DNA of 64,000 bases from Pontederia crassipes (lineage: Eukaryota; Streptophyta; Magnoliopsida; Commelinales; Pontederiaceae): contig CM060195.1 of the NCBI GenBank assembly GCA_030549335.1, positions 1,475,501-1,539,500 of the forward strand, written 5' to 3'. The notes beneath the pieces were generated by a model. It was not told the DNA's origin. It made no database searches and was given only the letters and a program-made list of their open reading frames with translations. Both the position numbers and the translations under genes were made by a program. Position 1 is the stretch's first letter; every line of letters starts with the position of its first letter. Shown one piece after another: positions 1 through 12,612 of this stretch.

Positions 1-283
1 CATGAATCATATGATATATCTTACTTTGTTGTCTTTTATGGTTATGCTTATGGATCATTCTTATGATTTATATTAATTTCACACTAATTTTATGCTAATG
101 GGAGGATTCCCTGTTCTGTATTGCTCCCCACAAGTATTTGACTATTTTTGTGCGGTTCAACTGATATGTGTCCAACTTTTGCTGACGTGTATGCACATGA
201 TTATGTTGGAATTATAATTGACTTTATATTATAGAGTTCTACGTGGGACTATGTAAGTGATGTATTATGACATAGATTTTTAT
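1..283. other. intergenic, nothing recognised
   Basis: AT-rich DNA with no coding pattern, RNA gene or repeat that I can name. Confidence 0.5.
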
Positions 284-990
284 GGCCGCGTTTGCGAGAA
301 CCACTTTTGCTAGAACCGCGTCGAGTGGATCCAGGGCATGTGACATCCTAGTTCCACTTTTTAGTTCCACCTTGGGATGCAGAATGAATGACCGCATTTG
401 GAGAACCAAACTGGAACTGGTCGCTCCATGTGAACAAAATGATATTTTTCCCCTTTTTGCCCTTGTCAATGTAGCACGCTCTTATCCGTACGCCTTCTTC
501 GTCTCCACGCCCTCGAAACCTCCGCAACCCTCCTTGGAAGCCTCCTAGCGTTCGAAGCATGTCTTCCTCTTCGATCTCTTCCTTCTTCTTGCATTGCGCT
601 GGCAAGTTCCTCCTCTAACTTTGTCGGCGATCCACTCTCTTCCCTCTCGCACTGCATTGCATTGATTGACAACCCCTTTTTCTCGTTGTGATTCGTCGGC
701 GACAAAGGCGATGATCGATGACAACGACGACGACAGATCTCGCGATGTAGGATCGAGGCTCTATTTTGGCCATAACCTTTTCGACCGACAAGTTAATATG
801 GGCAAGGTTGGGAGACGGGCATAATGGTCAAAATGACGACAGTTCCATTTTAGTTCTCCAACATTGGAACTAATAGGCCAAATCGAATTAGAATGACATG
901 TTCCTTCAACCAAACATGTTCCAAACTAATACGTGTCAACTATTCACGAAGAATTTAGTTGGAACTACGATTTTATTTTCAAACGCAACA
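284..990. mobile_element. degenerate TIR element (MITE-like)
   Basis: The segment opens with GGCCGCGTTTGCGAGAACC and closes with a stretch whose reverse complement begins GTTGCGTTTGAAAATAAAAT, so the ends are imperfect inverted repeats around a GCGTTTG core. The interior is richer in GC than its flanks and has no convincing gene; the open frames at 282-705 are short and lie in a low-complexity CT/GA area. The same end type recurs at 24713-24999 and 28243-28932. This fits a non-autonomous DNA transposon, possibly hAT or Mutator-like; no target duplication could be fixed. Confidence 0.4.
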
Positions 991-1459
991 TATATGTCTA
1001 GACAAGTTGTATTGGATTATGCGTAACTAATGTTTATTGGGCTTTCGTGATGTACTTTTATTTTATTTATCATTTATCAAAGAATCATAGCGCATTATAA
1101 GAAGATCTTATCACTAGGATCAAAATTTGGAGCGTTAAACGTTGGCATTCTTTTGTTAGTGAGATACATTCATTTTTCTTATTTTTTTTCTTTACCCTAC
1201 TAATACTTATTCTAGGTCAATACAACATTTCCATGAAAGCTAGAGACTAATAGATGACATTAATATTTTGAAGATATTACTTTTTCTGTTAAATGATTTT
1301 TCAATCAAATAATATACAAAAAAAATATGACGAATGGATTTAAATCATTATGTATTCCATCTCAAAACTAAAAAATATTTGTTTGGGAATAAGAAATATG
1401 TGAACTATTTTTCATATACCACCATTGATTTCTTTATTATTATTATTGTTCACCACCGT
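991..1459. other. AT-rich intergenic
   Basis: Nothing recognised: no coding signal, RNA gene or clear repeat. Confidence 0.4.
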
Positions 1460-1995
1460 TAAGGTGTTCACGGGTCGGGTTGGTGAACAAATCCGACCCG
1501 ACCCGACCAAATTCGGTCGGGTCGGGTCAAGGCCCCTAGGGATAGAAAATTCGATCCAACCCGATTCAGTTCAGGTCGGATGGTCGGGTCGCCCGACCAT
1601 CATTTTTTTCTTTTTCTTTTTAATTTTTGTCTTACTTTTTATATGTATTTTAATACAAAAATTTATTTAATAATTATTATAAAATATAAAGTATCTTTTC
1701 TGAATATTTGTTGCATTATTTTCATAATTAAAATGTTTTATTTTAATTTTTTTTCATTTTAAATCAAGTATATGACTATAATTAAGTAAAAAGTTAAAAA
1801 GAAAATTAAAAAAGTAATTAAAAAGTCAGATCATCGAGTTGGATCGACTCAGGTTGGGATTTTTCAACACGTACCCGACCCGAATCACCATCGGGTTGGG
1901 TTTGGGTCGGGTCGGATTCGACCCGACCATGATCCGATCGAGTCGGGTCGGATCGCCGGGTTCACCGGGTCGACCCGACACGGTGAACACCCCTA
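1459..1995. mobile_element. hAT-like MITE with GGTCGGGT-rich ends
   Basis: The left end reads TTAAGGTGTTCACGGGTCGG and the reverse complement of the right end reads TTAGGGGTGTTCACCGTGTC, an inverted repeat of about 20 bp with one gap. The TAGGGGTGTTCAC type of end is typical of plant hAT-derived non-autonomous elements. Inside, both ends carry repeated GGTCGGGT words around an AT-rich centre (about 1600-1820). ACCACC sits next to both ends and may be the remains of the 8-bp target duplication. No transposase is present. Confidence 0.6.
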
Positions 1996-2203
1996 ACCAC
2001 CACGAATGGCACGAGGTTAAAATGTGAAATCGTAATATTATTAGTAGTTAAACTGTGATGACCCGACCCGACCATGATTCGATCGAGTCGGGTCAGATCG
2101 CCGAGTTCACCGGGTCGACTCGACACGATGAATACCTCTAACCACCACGAATGGCACGGGTTAAAATGTGAAATCGTAATATTATTAGTAGTTAAACTGT
2201 GAT
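1921..2203. repeat. tandem duplication, about 144 bp, two copies
   Basis: The second copy starts near 2066. It repeats the right end of the hAT-like element plus about 60 bp of flank (the words AACCACCACGAATGGCACG and AATATTATTAGTAGTTAAAC occur in both). The copies differ by a handful of substitutions and a 1-bp indel. The duplication therefore happened after the element inserted. Confidence 0.85.
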
Positions 2204-2880
2204 ATAAAAAACATTGAACTCTGTGACTCTGTTAACAATAAAATTTAGCAATATGGACATAAATATTACGCGTGTGATGCCTTCCCCCCAATTTTTCTGT
2301 CTGTGTATGGCGCACGTGCCTCACTAGATCATACACTTCTATGTAAATTTATATTTCAAAATTTATAATGACTTTTTTAAACTAAAATTTAATTTTCAAT
2401 TTTTTTTGAACTGAACGCCGCGCCTCGCGCGGGGGGCCGGCGATTCGAATCCAACGGTGATGGAGCCTGCTTGGAGAACCCAACGGTGCACGACTCCCGA
2501 GGTGGCGATCGTGTGTTTCCTAAATACCCCTTTGAGCGTTATTTTTTTGCTTTTAATACTAAAGCGACAACTTTTAAATTAATTGGGCACCTCAAAAATT
2601 ACTACTGCCATCCTATTATATCTGTTGTAGACATTTTCCATATTTTTTAATCTACGAATTCGTAATTTTTTTTTCTGTATTAGGTCGTATTTAAGTGTCG
2701 ACATTTGGATTCGTCGTGCTAAGATTCCAGATCTTTCGTCGGATCCTGACCGTCCACTCACACACGAGCTTCTTGCCAGCTGAGCGACCGCGTGGAATTC
2801 GTGTACGTGTGCAGAGGAGGGTAGTTTGGTCACTTTAGTGTGCTGAGATATAATGACGTCGACCCGAGGGCGAGGGGGGT
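2204..2880. other. upstream region of the NET4-like gene
   Basis: Mixed AT-rich and short GC-rich patches (2410-2520) with no coding pattern. It probably includes the promoter of the NET4-like gene, whose first leader exon I place just downstream. No individual promoter element can be fixed. Confidence 0.3.
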
Positions 2881-2971
2881 GTTTAAAGACTGCCACCCGA
2901 GTGCATCAAGTTTCCTCCTCTTCCAGTTCAAGTAGACTTCTCATCTCAGGTATGCGACCATCTTTGAAATC

Positions 2972-3002
<31 letters not shown>

Positions 3003-5376
3003 ACATCTAATTTGTTCTCTGTGAAAAGAAAGAGACTCTTTGATGTTCTTTTTACATTTATGTTTCGGCTTGTTGTAGTGTTAATTCTGAACACACGGTC
3101 TGTATACTGATCTGAACTCCCAGGTCTTGCTCACTGATCATTCCTCTCTTTGATGAGATTTTTCTTTCTCTTTCCAAATTTCCGTGTTTAAAATTGTAAG
3201 ACTGGGTGGGTCTTCATATGATGATTGGAGGATAAGACGGGGAATGAACATCTGTTTTCACAGATTTTTATGCCCCATCTGTTCATCTCAATGACCAGCT
3301 GCCATCTCACAAAGCAAGAGGAGGAATTTTATATGGTGTATTGAATGAGATGAGAGGGAGAGAGATAAAGAGAGCAATATATATAAAATTAGTGTCGCAG
3401 GGGTGATAAATAATTGGCGATAAATGGCGCCCTTCAAAGCCTCCCTGTGCAATCATATTTTATGAGGTCTCTGACACCAGCTCTACTGCTTGCACATGTC
3501 CCATGTGTGATGGTTTCATTGCGTTGAACCAAACAAACAAAAGAAAAAAAAAAAAGTCCTTTGCCTGCTCAATTATTCATCCTGTTCTGTTCATCTGTTC
3601 AATTCGAAATTTTAGTCCTCAACTGCTGATTTCATCGCTGCTGCAAGTTGTTTGGCCTCTGGGTATCGCAATTGTGTCTTCTGCTTCAACTTCTTGCTTA
3701 TCCTGTATGTTCCCATGGGTGATGTACCTTAAAGTTGCCGCCTTTTAGAGACCATCTTTGTTGTGTTGTCATTGGATTTGTAGGAAAGTTTTTGTTTTGT
3801 ATATATCTCATGCTGTGTTTGTTTTTGTTTTCTTGCAATTGTGGGATCTGAATCCTGGCGTATCTGGAAAGGAATCTGAACTTCGTTATCCTTGTAATTT
3901 AATAATGTTTTCATATAGATGTTTCCCTACTCACCTTTAGAATAGACGATAAGATCATCTTTGGTTTGAAGTTCCTCTGAGATCGACCATTTTCCATCTT
4001 AGATGTATAAAATTTCTTAAAAACTTTGTAACCATCACTGATGTCCAAATTGTCGGAGGCTCATCACAATATAGCTTTTGCACTTCTGCTGCTGCAAAAT
4101 GCAGTTGAGGGATCTAAATGCGCTTTTGATACATATCCTTCATCTCCTAGAGATTCTATCAGTTGATGCAACCTATAGCTAGATTTCTAGAACGCAAATC
4201 TAAATTAAACCAAGTTTATTTTATCATTATCGTGATTATTGCTTTCTAAAATACTGCAACTTTCCTCGTCTTGACTCTCAACTGGGGTAGCAGACAAATC
4301 ACAAGGATCATATCCTGAAAGCATCACTGCAGGAAACCTTTAACTCTCGTGTCTTGAACTGAATTGGTTGATGACCTGAGGTCTTGTAGGTGTCTGCATA
4401 TTATGGTCACACTACAGGAAAAAAAATAACTTTCTTCTACTTGAACATTGACATATGTTAATATGGCTGTCTTCTGCTGCTGTGTTCACAATGTGAAGTA
4501 TGATGTATGATAATTGCCAAATTATTATCACCACTATCCTCTCAATATTGGCATTCGAATTAGGGCTCACAAAGTTGGATATTGAGATTTTCTGAATGAG
4601 CTATGTCAACTGGTTTTTGATAGAATGCGAAGCAATCACATGAATCTTTTGCCGTCCTTTTAACTGTGCTTGTTTAGAGAATGCTCCCTTTTGTCATCAT
4701 TTCCTTCCTGTGCACAGATTAATTAATTATCACAGGAAAAATGATATTGAAAACTAATCTGTTTAATGCTTTAGTTCAAACATCCTGTATTATCATACTT
4801 TAGCATCTTTTTTGGGCAGTTGGTTAGTCTTTGTGTGGTTCATTCATAGCAGTTACATGATACTGCCAAAAGGGAACTACTTTTTTTCTGATCTGATTGT
4901 TGCTGTTGCACCTGGATTTGGTAATTACTCATAATAGGGCCTATCTGTCAACTGTTTGCAAACAATACTTCTTCACTGGATATCTTCATTTTCATTTATT
5001 TAAGACTCATGAGATCTTTTATTTTGTTTAATGCTTGGTTTTTTCAGAGATTTAGTGCTGCGATTGGAAATTTTCATTAAGTCTCCCACCATAATTTGAT
5101 ACGTAAATCACTGGCGACTACAAGAAAATTTGGTAAGATTTGCTTCTTCATGTATTTTCCAAAAGAACAACAATATTGCTTTTTATAAAAAACAGAATTA
5201 TAATTTGCCTTGACTAGATACAGGTTGTCAATCCTCATTCACACGTAAATCAAGAGGAGTGACTTTGGGCTGATTCTATCCCTGTTATTTTCCTGAACTT
5301 TTTGACATATTGTTAGGGTGTAAGTGAGCTGGCGTAACTAAGATACATAATCTGAAGTGAGCATCTTTTGGTGAAA
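2881..5376 (+). other. probable 5' leader exons and introns of the NET4-like gene
   Basis: A splice donor is visible at 2949/2950 (CTCATCTCAG then GTATGCG), and an acceptor at 5047 (TTTTTTCAG then AGATTTAGTG) followed by a donor at 5141/5142 (AAATTTG then GTAAG). These would make non-coding leader exons upstream of the ATG at 5377. The roughly 2-kb intron is T-rich and has no coding signal. A run of 18 C followed by an AC repeat lies at 2970-3004. The exon calls are inferred from splice motifs only. Confidence 0.4.
2970..3004. repeat. poly-C tract plus (AC)n microsatellite
   Basis: About 18 consecutive C residues run directly into an AC dinucleotide repeat, inside the putative first leader intron. 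Confidence 0.95.
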
Positions 5377-7272
5377 ATGAAGCGCATGGCATCCAAGAAA
5401 TCTCACTCATGGTGGTGGGATAGTCATATCAGCCGGAAAAATTCGAAATGGCTGGCAGAAAATCTGGAAGGTAAGAACGCAATCATTTTCAATTTTCATC
5501 ATTTTATTATGCCATTGCTATCTGAATTCTAATATTCTGTCGTTTCTCCATTCAACATGATTCAATTGTATTTTGTGACCTCTTAATGGGTGGAAATGTT
5601 CTTAACCACAGAGATGGATAGGTGTGTCAAAGAGATGCTGAAATTGATTGAAGAAGAAGGGGATTCGTTTGCAAAAAAAGCTGAGATGTATTATCAGAAA
5701 CGTCCTGAGCTGATCTCTCGTGTCGAAGACTTCTACCGCAGGTACCGTGCCCTTGCTGAGAGATATGACCAAGTGACTGGGGATCTTCGCAAGAACATCA
5801 AATCAGAACTCAAATCTCAAGGCTCATATAGTGGTTCTGATATTGTTTCTGATCCACCTTCTCCGTCATCCATTCATTGCCCAGAACAAACCCCAGAATC
5901 TAAACATCCTCCTAAGTTGGCCTCAAGAGCTGCTGGGTTTAATGTCTTCCTTGGCACTGGTGATAGTCTTGATCGCTCTCAGAAGAGTAGTGATGGTTCC
6001 TCGTCATCTTCAGATTCTGAATCTGACATTGATGAGTCTGATAATGTAAATAACGATCAGACTTCTTCTAGGCTGCATCAGAGGATACTTGAACTACAGG
6101 ATGAACTTCGGGAGGCAAATGAGAAACTCAAGGAGCAGGAAGAAAAATGTTACCTTGAACACAGTGGGCAGATGGACAATGGGCATAAATTGGATCATAA
6201 TTCCGAACTATTGGCTTTAGAAGGTGAACTGTCTGATGCAAACAAGAAGCTTCATGATTCAGTGACAGAGATATTCAATCTTCAACAGAAGCTTGAAGAG
6301 CAAAATGCTTGTTTAGAAACAAAAAATTCAGAGCTTGATACTGAGAAGAAGAAAGCTGCAGAATTAGATGAACAGATAGCCATGCTGCGAGATACAGTAT
6401 TGTCACATGAACATGAAATTGAGCAGCTAAATGAAACAGCAATAGCCACTGGTAAACAGTTTGAAACTGATTTAGTGCATCGTAATATTCAAATCGAAGA
6501 ACTCAAGAATGAGCTTGCCAAATCAAATGAAAAGTTCTTGCTGGATAAGTCCTGCCTGGAGTCTGAAATTTTAAAACTTAAAGTTGTTCAAACAGAACTT
6601 GAAAAGGAAGTATATAACGTTTTGCAAGAGAAATTGTCACTTGAAACCCGTCTTTTGGACCTGGAACATGTTATTCAAGATTTAAAAGCCTCTAATGCAA
6701 GTACCACAGAGAAACTTCTCAACGAGAGATTGGCCCTTGAGGGTGAATTGACCAATCTATCTGAGTCCGTCAAACTCCTGGAGTTGAAGGTTGCATCAAG
6801 CCATAATGAGGTTTTGCAACTAGAGACTCAGAAGGCGAAGGAAAACGAGGAGAATAGGGAACATATTGATGAGTTGAACCAGAATTTGGATTCATTAAGA
6901 GTTCAAATTGACACGCTAACAGCTGAGAAACATGAGCTCGCTGCTAAAGTGGATCATCTTATGAACGATGTCAAGTGTCGCGATGACACAATCTCTCAGA
7001 TGGATCAGCACTTGCATCATTTGCACTTGGAGCATGTCAAGCTGATCACTGAAAGTGATGCAGCTAAGAGGACTACTGCAGACCTAAGGGAGCGCGTACA
7101 AGAGCTTGAGGATGAGATTGACAAGCAGAAGGTTGCTCTTTCTGATGGTGCGGAGGGGAAGAGGGAGGCGATAAGGCAGCTGTGCTTCTCACTGGAGCAC
7201 TACCGTGATGGATATCATCAACTCAGACAGTTACTTCAGGGACACAAACGGCCTGCAGTTATGGCAGCCTGA
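5377..7272 (+). CDS. NET4: NETWORKED 4-type actin-binding protein (NAB domain, coiled coil)
   Basis: Two coding exons, 5377-5470 and 5612-7272, joined across a GTAAG...CACAG intron that splits a Glu codon, give 584 residues. The start [19 protein letters not shown] and the following [12 protein letters not shown] form the NET actin-binding (NAB/KIP1) domain, roughly residues 9-86, ending [10 protein letters not shown]. Then come a linker with [14 protein letters not shown], a Ser/Asp-rich acidic patch near residues 158-178, a long heptad-rich coiled coil (about 185-560) and the tail [18 protein letters not shown]. The initial MKR, the short length (family members run about 525-560) and the tail match the NET4 subgroup. 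In Arabidopsis, NET4 proteins link actin filaments to the vacuole membrane. The start is firm because the W-rich motif begins 11 residues in. The neighbouring genes are unrelated. The subgroup assignment is from memory of the family. Confidence 0.93.
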
Positions 7273-7720
7273 GGAATCCTTTTCTTTCCTCTGCAGTATC
7301 AGGAATCTTATAGTTTTATCTCTGTGGTCCTCTTCCAGCACTGTTCTCAGTCAGAATGTAGCATTTTGCTACTTCAAAATTTTGTCACTCTTCTGTATGC
7401 CAAACCTGTCTGATCAAGTAAAACTTGAACATGACATGAACATAGATGTGTTCATGGTGCAGTTAAAGTTCCAATGGTATGAGTTGCTGTTATTTCTTCC
7501 AGATTTGGACACGTAAAATGCAATGGAGGGTTCATCATACCACAAAAATATCGTTCTATATCTTTTAAATGGTTTTCACTTATTGGTGTTTTTTATTTGG
7601 GTTTAATGAGTGTTTCATGCGTTTTTTGTGTCACGCCCATGTCAAACAATTTTACAGATACTTTTTTTTAATTTTTTTTCGATGTATTTCTTCATTAATA
7701 ATTTAGAGTCATTAATGTAC
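7273..7720 (+). other. 3' UTR and downstream region of the NET4-like gene
   Basis: T-rich sequence following the stop codon, with no further coding pattern. The polyadenylation site cannot be fixed. Confidence 0.4.
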
Positions 7721-7735
7721 AATCCAAATCAACAA

Positions 7736-7789
7736 CAACAACAAAGTCTTATCCCACTAGGTGGGGTCGGCTACATGAATCATACGACG
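7736..7789 (-). mobile_element. 5'-truncated RTE-tailed short element
   Basis: On the minus strand this is the last ~54 bp of the family seen at 38755, 41946, 49799 and 53728: GTAGCCGACCCCACCTAGTG, then GGGATAAGACTTTG and a (TTG)n tail. It is flanked by a perfect 15-bp target duplication, AATCCAAATCAACAA, at 7721-7735 and 7790-7804. Truncation at the 5' end plus a target duplication is the signature of target-primed reverse transcription. Confidence 0.85.
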
Positions 7790-7804
7790 AATCCAAATCA
7801 ACAA

Positions 7805-9284
7805 TAATTATATTTATTATTTTCAAAATTTTACAAACTTGTGTATTATTATTTTTCATAATACATATAATCATTTTATGTAGTTTTTTATGATATAAAA
7901 TTCTATTGTGTTGTATTAATGATCCTTTAGATTATTAGAAAAAAGGACAAAAAATAATATTAAAAAAAAGAATGTGTAGTCTTTTGACATGAGCATGACA
8001 CGAAAAGTGTATTACACTCATTTTTCCTTTTCCTTTTTTTATAAGTTCTATATTTATGATAATATTAACAAATATTTTATTCAATAAATTACCATCACTA
8101 CTGTCTTAAGTTGAATATCACCATTTATTATTTATACAATATTTTGTTAATTGTATTAACACAAAATATAATTGAATAACATTATATACATTAAAAGATA
8201 TTAGATATCATAATAATAGTATATTTTATATAATTTAAATTATGTACGTTTGTAGTAGACAGTGAATATTCTTTATTTTTTCTTGTTTTTGTACTATCAT
8301 TTCTATCTATTTTTTATACTATACACAATATCGTGGCCCAATAGGACAAGCCTGTAAAAATATGGAGAAATAAAAAAAAGAGTCGGACTTATATATTTGT
8401 TGGTTTATTAAGTCACATTATTAAATTAAAATATATATATTTCTTTATAGTAAAATAATTTAAATAATATTATAATATGAAGCAGATTATACAAGTTGTT
8501 TATTATAGGGCAACAAATGACAAAGATTAAAGTATTTGCTTCTTGTGATGTATTTTTTTCTTTTTTCACATTAAGGAAAACCACCTTTAAATGTTTGAAT
8601 GCAATTTTGAACTGAAATATCATTTTTTTTATCATTGCAACATTAAAAAAATCGAGTATGGAGTTAAGAATTTTTCACATCATCTTGGGCAATCTTTATT
8701 GTGATGTTACTTTTATACTCCATCCTTTTTTTTCAAAAAAATATAAATCAAAGTAAGACATTCGTTTTAAATGTACCTTAATTTAATTTCAAAAATCAGA
8801 GTATTTTCTTTTTATTTCTAGACATACCATAAGATTTAAAAATTAAGTTGTATTCCTCAAACTAGTCGAATCGAAGTCATATTGTTGACGATATTACATA
8901 TCTTTGGGCATTTTCTAAACATATTATAATGGATTACTTAGTGGTTCAATGGACTTCATGGGCGATATTGTTAGTCAACATTATTTAGCAACCTTTATAA
9001 AATAAACTTTTTTAGGGGATATCCAAGAAGACTTTATTAAGTAATATAACATTAACTTCAAATGTTTTATATAACTGAGTTTGTAAATTTTTAAAATTAA
9101 CATATCAGCTAAATATATTTGAATAATAATGATGATAATGTTATTATTAAAAGTTTAATAATCATAGTAACTATTATAACAACTAATGATATATATAGGA
9201 ATGTATCCTTAATTTGAAATTGTTTTTTTTATTTAATCAAATTAAAACTCCTAATTTTGTTCAAATTAAATTTATCTTTTCATA
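7805..9284. other. AT-rich intergenic, nothing recognised
   Basis: Long AT-rich DNA with A and T runs. No coding pattern, RNA gene or defined element was seen. Confidence 0.5.
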
Positions 9285-9287
9285 TAA

Positions 9288-9306
9288 AACTATATATATA
9301 TATATG

Positions 9307-9348
<42 letters not shown>
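9288..9348. repeat. (TA)n then (GA)n microsatellite
   Basis: TA dinucleotide repeats, briefly interrupted, turn into GA repeats immediately before the left end of the composite element that starts near 9350. Confidence 0.95.
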
Positions 9349-9349
9349 T

Positions 9350-12295
9350 AAAATGGGTGTGTTGAGTGCCTTTCGCTCAGCACAGTGCGAAGCAAATCTC
9401 AGCTGTCCAAATCTAATCTGATGACTCAAATCATCGAGCGCGATATTTTACATCATCTCGCGAGATTTTATCCGGACTCTCTCTCCCTCCCGATCTCTCT
9501 TACGACGTTCTCCTCCTTTCTCTCTCTTCGTGTCCCTCTCTCTCCCGAGGCCGCTACGGCGAGATGATTTGAGGCCGTAGCGATGAGGCGACCCAGAGGG
9601 GGGAGGCGAGGCCAAGCGCGAGTCCTATATATGTGGGTAAAATGGACGTGTTGAGCACCCTCAGTCGTCCAGATGAGATCGGATGGTTCATATGATTGCG
9701 CACGAGATATTGACGAGATTTTGGCATGTCTCGCGAGTTAATGACACTCTCTCCTTTTTCTCTCCCCCTTTCTGTATGCCTCTCTCTCTCTCGATCTCTC
9801 TCCGGATGCCAGACGGATGTCGATCTAAGGTCACGGAAACAGCGAGGCAACGATGATCTCTATCTTCATTTGTCGATCTCCGACGACTGAAGCAATTGCC
9901 TTGTTCGACGACGACATCAAGCAATTGAATCACCGCCCTCGATCCCCCTCTCTCCTCCTTCTATCCTTGTTTGACGACAATGAGGACGATGATAGGTTCC
10001 TAGTCCAATTAGGAGCCAAAGTTGATCGCTTCGAGGGAATTAAGCCTCCAATAGACTACTTAGAAGGGGTCAAACCTCCAAGATAGTTGCTCTAAGTAAA
10101 TATCAAAAGAAGATTGTATTCTCATATATCATTAAAAAGAGTTCCAAAGAGCCTATTTATAGGGTAAACCCAAACAAGTCTTAGTAGAACTAAAAATAAA
10201 AGAAATAAAGTGCTAATCAAAATAGGAAGTAAATAACTAGAGTGCTAATCAAACTAGAAAGTAAATAGCTAATCATAATAAAAAAAATTAACTATTTCTA
10301 CTAATATTAAGAATTAGGTTCCTATCATTCTCGCCTTCTTCAAAATAGCCTTGTCCTCAAGGCTATGCAGAAATATGTGAGAAAACTTTTCCTTTCGATG
10401 CTTAATCAAATGATGTCTCTTGATAATTTGAATAAAATAAAGATCCATCTTCAGAAGGTAGCTTTGACCATGCATCAGTAGCATTAGAACAAGCTTGCAT
10501 TTGCTGAAAAAAGAGAATTTGAAATTGATCAAATTCTTTTTGCATGAATAAAATTGACCTTAAGCCTTTTGAGCATTGCAATTTTCAAGTTTTCTTGAGA
10601 CTGAGTTACCCGTCATAAGCATGAATAAATCCTTATTAATATATGATTCTTCAATGCATTTTACAATAGATTCTTCAGAAGTTGTTTGCTCATTTGACGA
10701 TAGGATTATAGATGTCTCATCTTTAAAAGATGTCTCAACAGATGAATCTGAAACTTGAACTTCAACTGAATTATCTTCAATTTCCTTCCCTTCTTATTGA
10801 GATAAAGTTTTAGTAAAGATTTCTGAAGAAATAGAAGTGTTGGACTCTTCTACTTGTGATGAAAGTATTATTGCACTTGTGCTTCAGAATGATTTGTTCA
10901 AATGTCGACTTAATCTATGCCTCTCTTTATTTAAACATTCTTTTTCCCATCGGGCAAAAGAAATAGCAGCAACTATAGTAATGGGCCGTCGAGCTTTCAC
11001 TTCTCGTCGAAGATCAGGGAGAAGTCCTTTAACAAAAGTTTCCATCAATCGATGTTCACTCCAATTTTTAATTTGACTTGATAATAATTCGAAACGAGAC
11101 TGATACTACTCGATCGTAGTTAATTGTTGAATATTTGCAAGCTTATCTTTTATGTGATTTCCCTTGTTTACTTGTTGATATTTGTTTTCTTCGTTGAATA
11201 TTTGTAAAATTCGTTGAAATCGTTCTTCGATTCGAGTAAGACGATCGGCTAGTGTTAAAATATCTGAAGTCGATAAATCTTGTGAAGCAATAGATTTTTC
11301 CTATATATTTGAAATATTAGATTACGAATATAAATTATTAATAAATTATGATAGAGGTTGATTGATAGTAGTAAGCAGCGGCGATGGCGATGTAGTGGCA
11401 GCAGCGGATGCGATAGATGACAGTGGAAGACGAAGATAACTAGGTTATTGATTCAACCAAAAATTCGAGATATCATAATTGTCCGAAAAAAGATCGAACA
11501 ACTGATACCAATTGATATGTTCCTACTACAATTAGGAGCCAAAGTTGATCGCTTCGATGGGATCAAGCCTCCAATAGACCACTTAGAGAAGGTCAAGCCT
11601 CCAAGATAGTTGTTCTAAGCAAATATCAAAAGAAGATTGTATTCTTATATATCATTAAAAAAAGTTCTAAGGAGCCCTATTTATAGGGTAAGCCCAAACA
11701 AGTTTTAGAACAAAAAATAAAAGAAATAAAGTGCTAATCAAAGTAGGAAGTAAATAACTAGAGTGCTAATCAAACTAGAAAGTAAATAGGTAATCATAAT
11801 CAAAGGAAAATTAATTATTTCTACTAATATTAGGAATTAGGTTCCTATCAGATGTCATGCAGTGATTCGTGACTTAGCCAACGCGAATCGCCTTACTCGA
11901 CGATGACATTGGGTGGCTGAATGGCTGCCCTTGATCCCCCCATCTTTCCTCCTCCTTGTACGTCGACATTCGGCGATCCGTGACGCAGCACCAAGGTGAG
12001 CTAGATCTGTGGCTCCAATCTCCTTCTCTCCTTTCAGTCCAGATCCACGGCACTGACGATCCAAGGTGAGGGTGATCTAACAGTTCGGCGATCGACGAGG
12101 GCTTGGGTCCGACGGTCCTGGCGTGAGACATAGAAAGAGAGAGAAAGGAGGAGGAGGAAGGAGAGTAGGTGAATATCTCGTGAGATGAATCACAATCGAT
12201 GGATCAAATCTTAACCACATCTGATTAGATTTAATTTGAGCCATCAAATTTAATATGGACAGTTCGAATCGCTTCACACGATGTGAAGCACATAC
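9350..12295. mobile_element. TIR/foldback-type element interrupted by an LTR element
   Basis: The left end (GTGCGAAGCAAATCTCAGCT, then GTCC...CTGATGACTCAAAT) is matched in inverted form at the right end: the reverse complement of 12165-12295 contains GTGTGAAGCGATTCGAACTG, then TCC...TTGATGGCTCAAAT, and both are followed by CATCTCGCGAG/CATCTCACGAG. The left arm is partly repeated in direct orientation at 9630-9800. Between the arms lie CT-rich stretches and a repeated word pair (CGACGACGACATCAAGCAAT near 9910; CGACGATGACATTGGGTGGC near 11900). No transposase is visible. A Mutator-like or foldback origin is plausible but not shown. Confidence 0.4.
9990..11850 (-). mobile_element. LTR retrotransposon fossil, short, minus orientation
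   Basis: Two 338-bp direct repeats, 9990-10327 and 11513-11850, begin TGATA and end CCTATCA; by eye they are about 92% identical, which suggests an age of a few million years. On the minus strand the repeat at 11513-11850 is the 5' LTR. Directly inside it lies TTGGTATCAG, a primer-binding site of the initiator tRNA-Met type. A purine-rich tract (GAAGAAGGCGAGAA) abuts the other LTR. The 1.2-kb interior shows only a gag-like stretch (around 10900-11290, minus) and no reverse transcriptase, so it is a broken or non-autonomous copy, probably Ty3/gypsy-like. It sits inside the 9350-12295 element. Confidence 0.85.
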
Positions 12296-12350
12296 ATTAT
12301 ATATATATGTATATGTGTGTGTGCGCGCGCGTATATATATATATATATAC

Positions 12351-12381
<31 letters not shown>

Positions 12382-12420
12382 GTATGTATATGTATATATG
12401 TGTGTGTGCGCGCGCGCGTG
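12296..12420. repeat. TA/TG/CG alternating microsatellite
   Basis: Alternating purine-pyrimidine runs: TATA, TGTG, CGCG, TATA, TATG, TGTG and CGCG in succession. Confidence 0.9.
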
Positions 12421-12612
12421 TGAAAGTGGTTCGGATCGGGTCAATTTTTGGACCTAAAAAAATCACTCGCTATTTTTCAGGTCAATTTTTTACAGATGGT
12501 TTTCGGACCCCTATTTTAATGAAAGAGTATTTTCAAAAAATATTTAATAAATTAAAATTAATATATTTAATTTCATAACTAAATATAAGATATAGTATTA
12601 GAACTATTAAAT
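12418..12612. mobile_element. truncated copy of the 19156/29973 hAT-like family
   Basis: It shares the family's opening (GTGAAAGTGGTTCGGATCGG), the TTTTTCAGGTCAATTTTTT segment and the ATTAAATCAGAGTTTG segment with the copies at 19156 and 29973. It stops where the next element begins. Confidence 0.6.
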
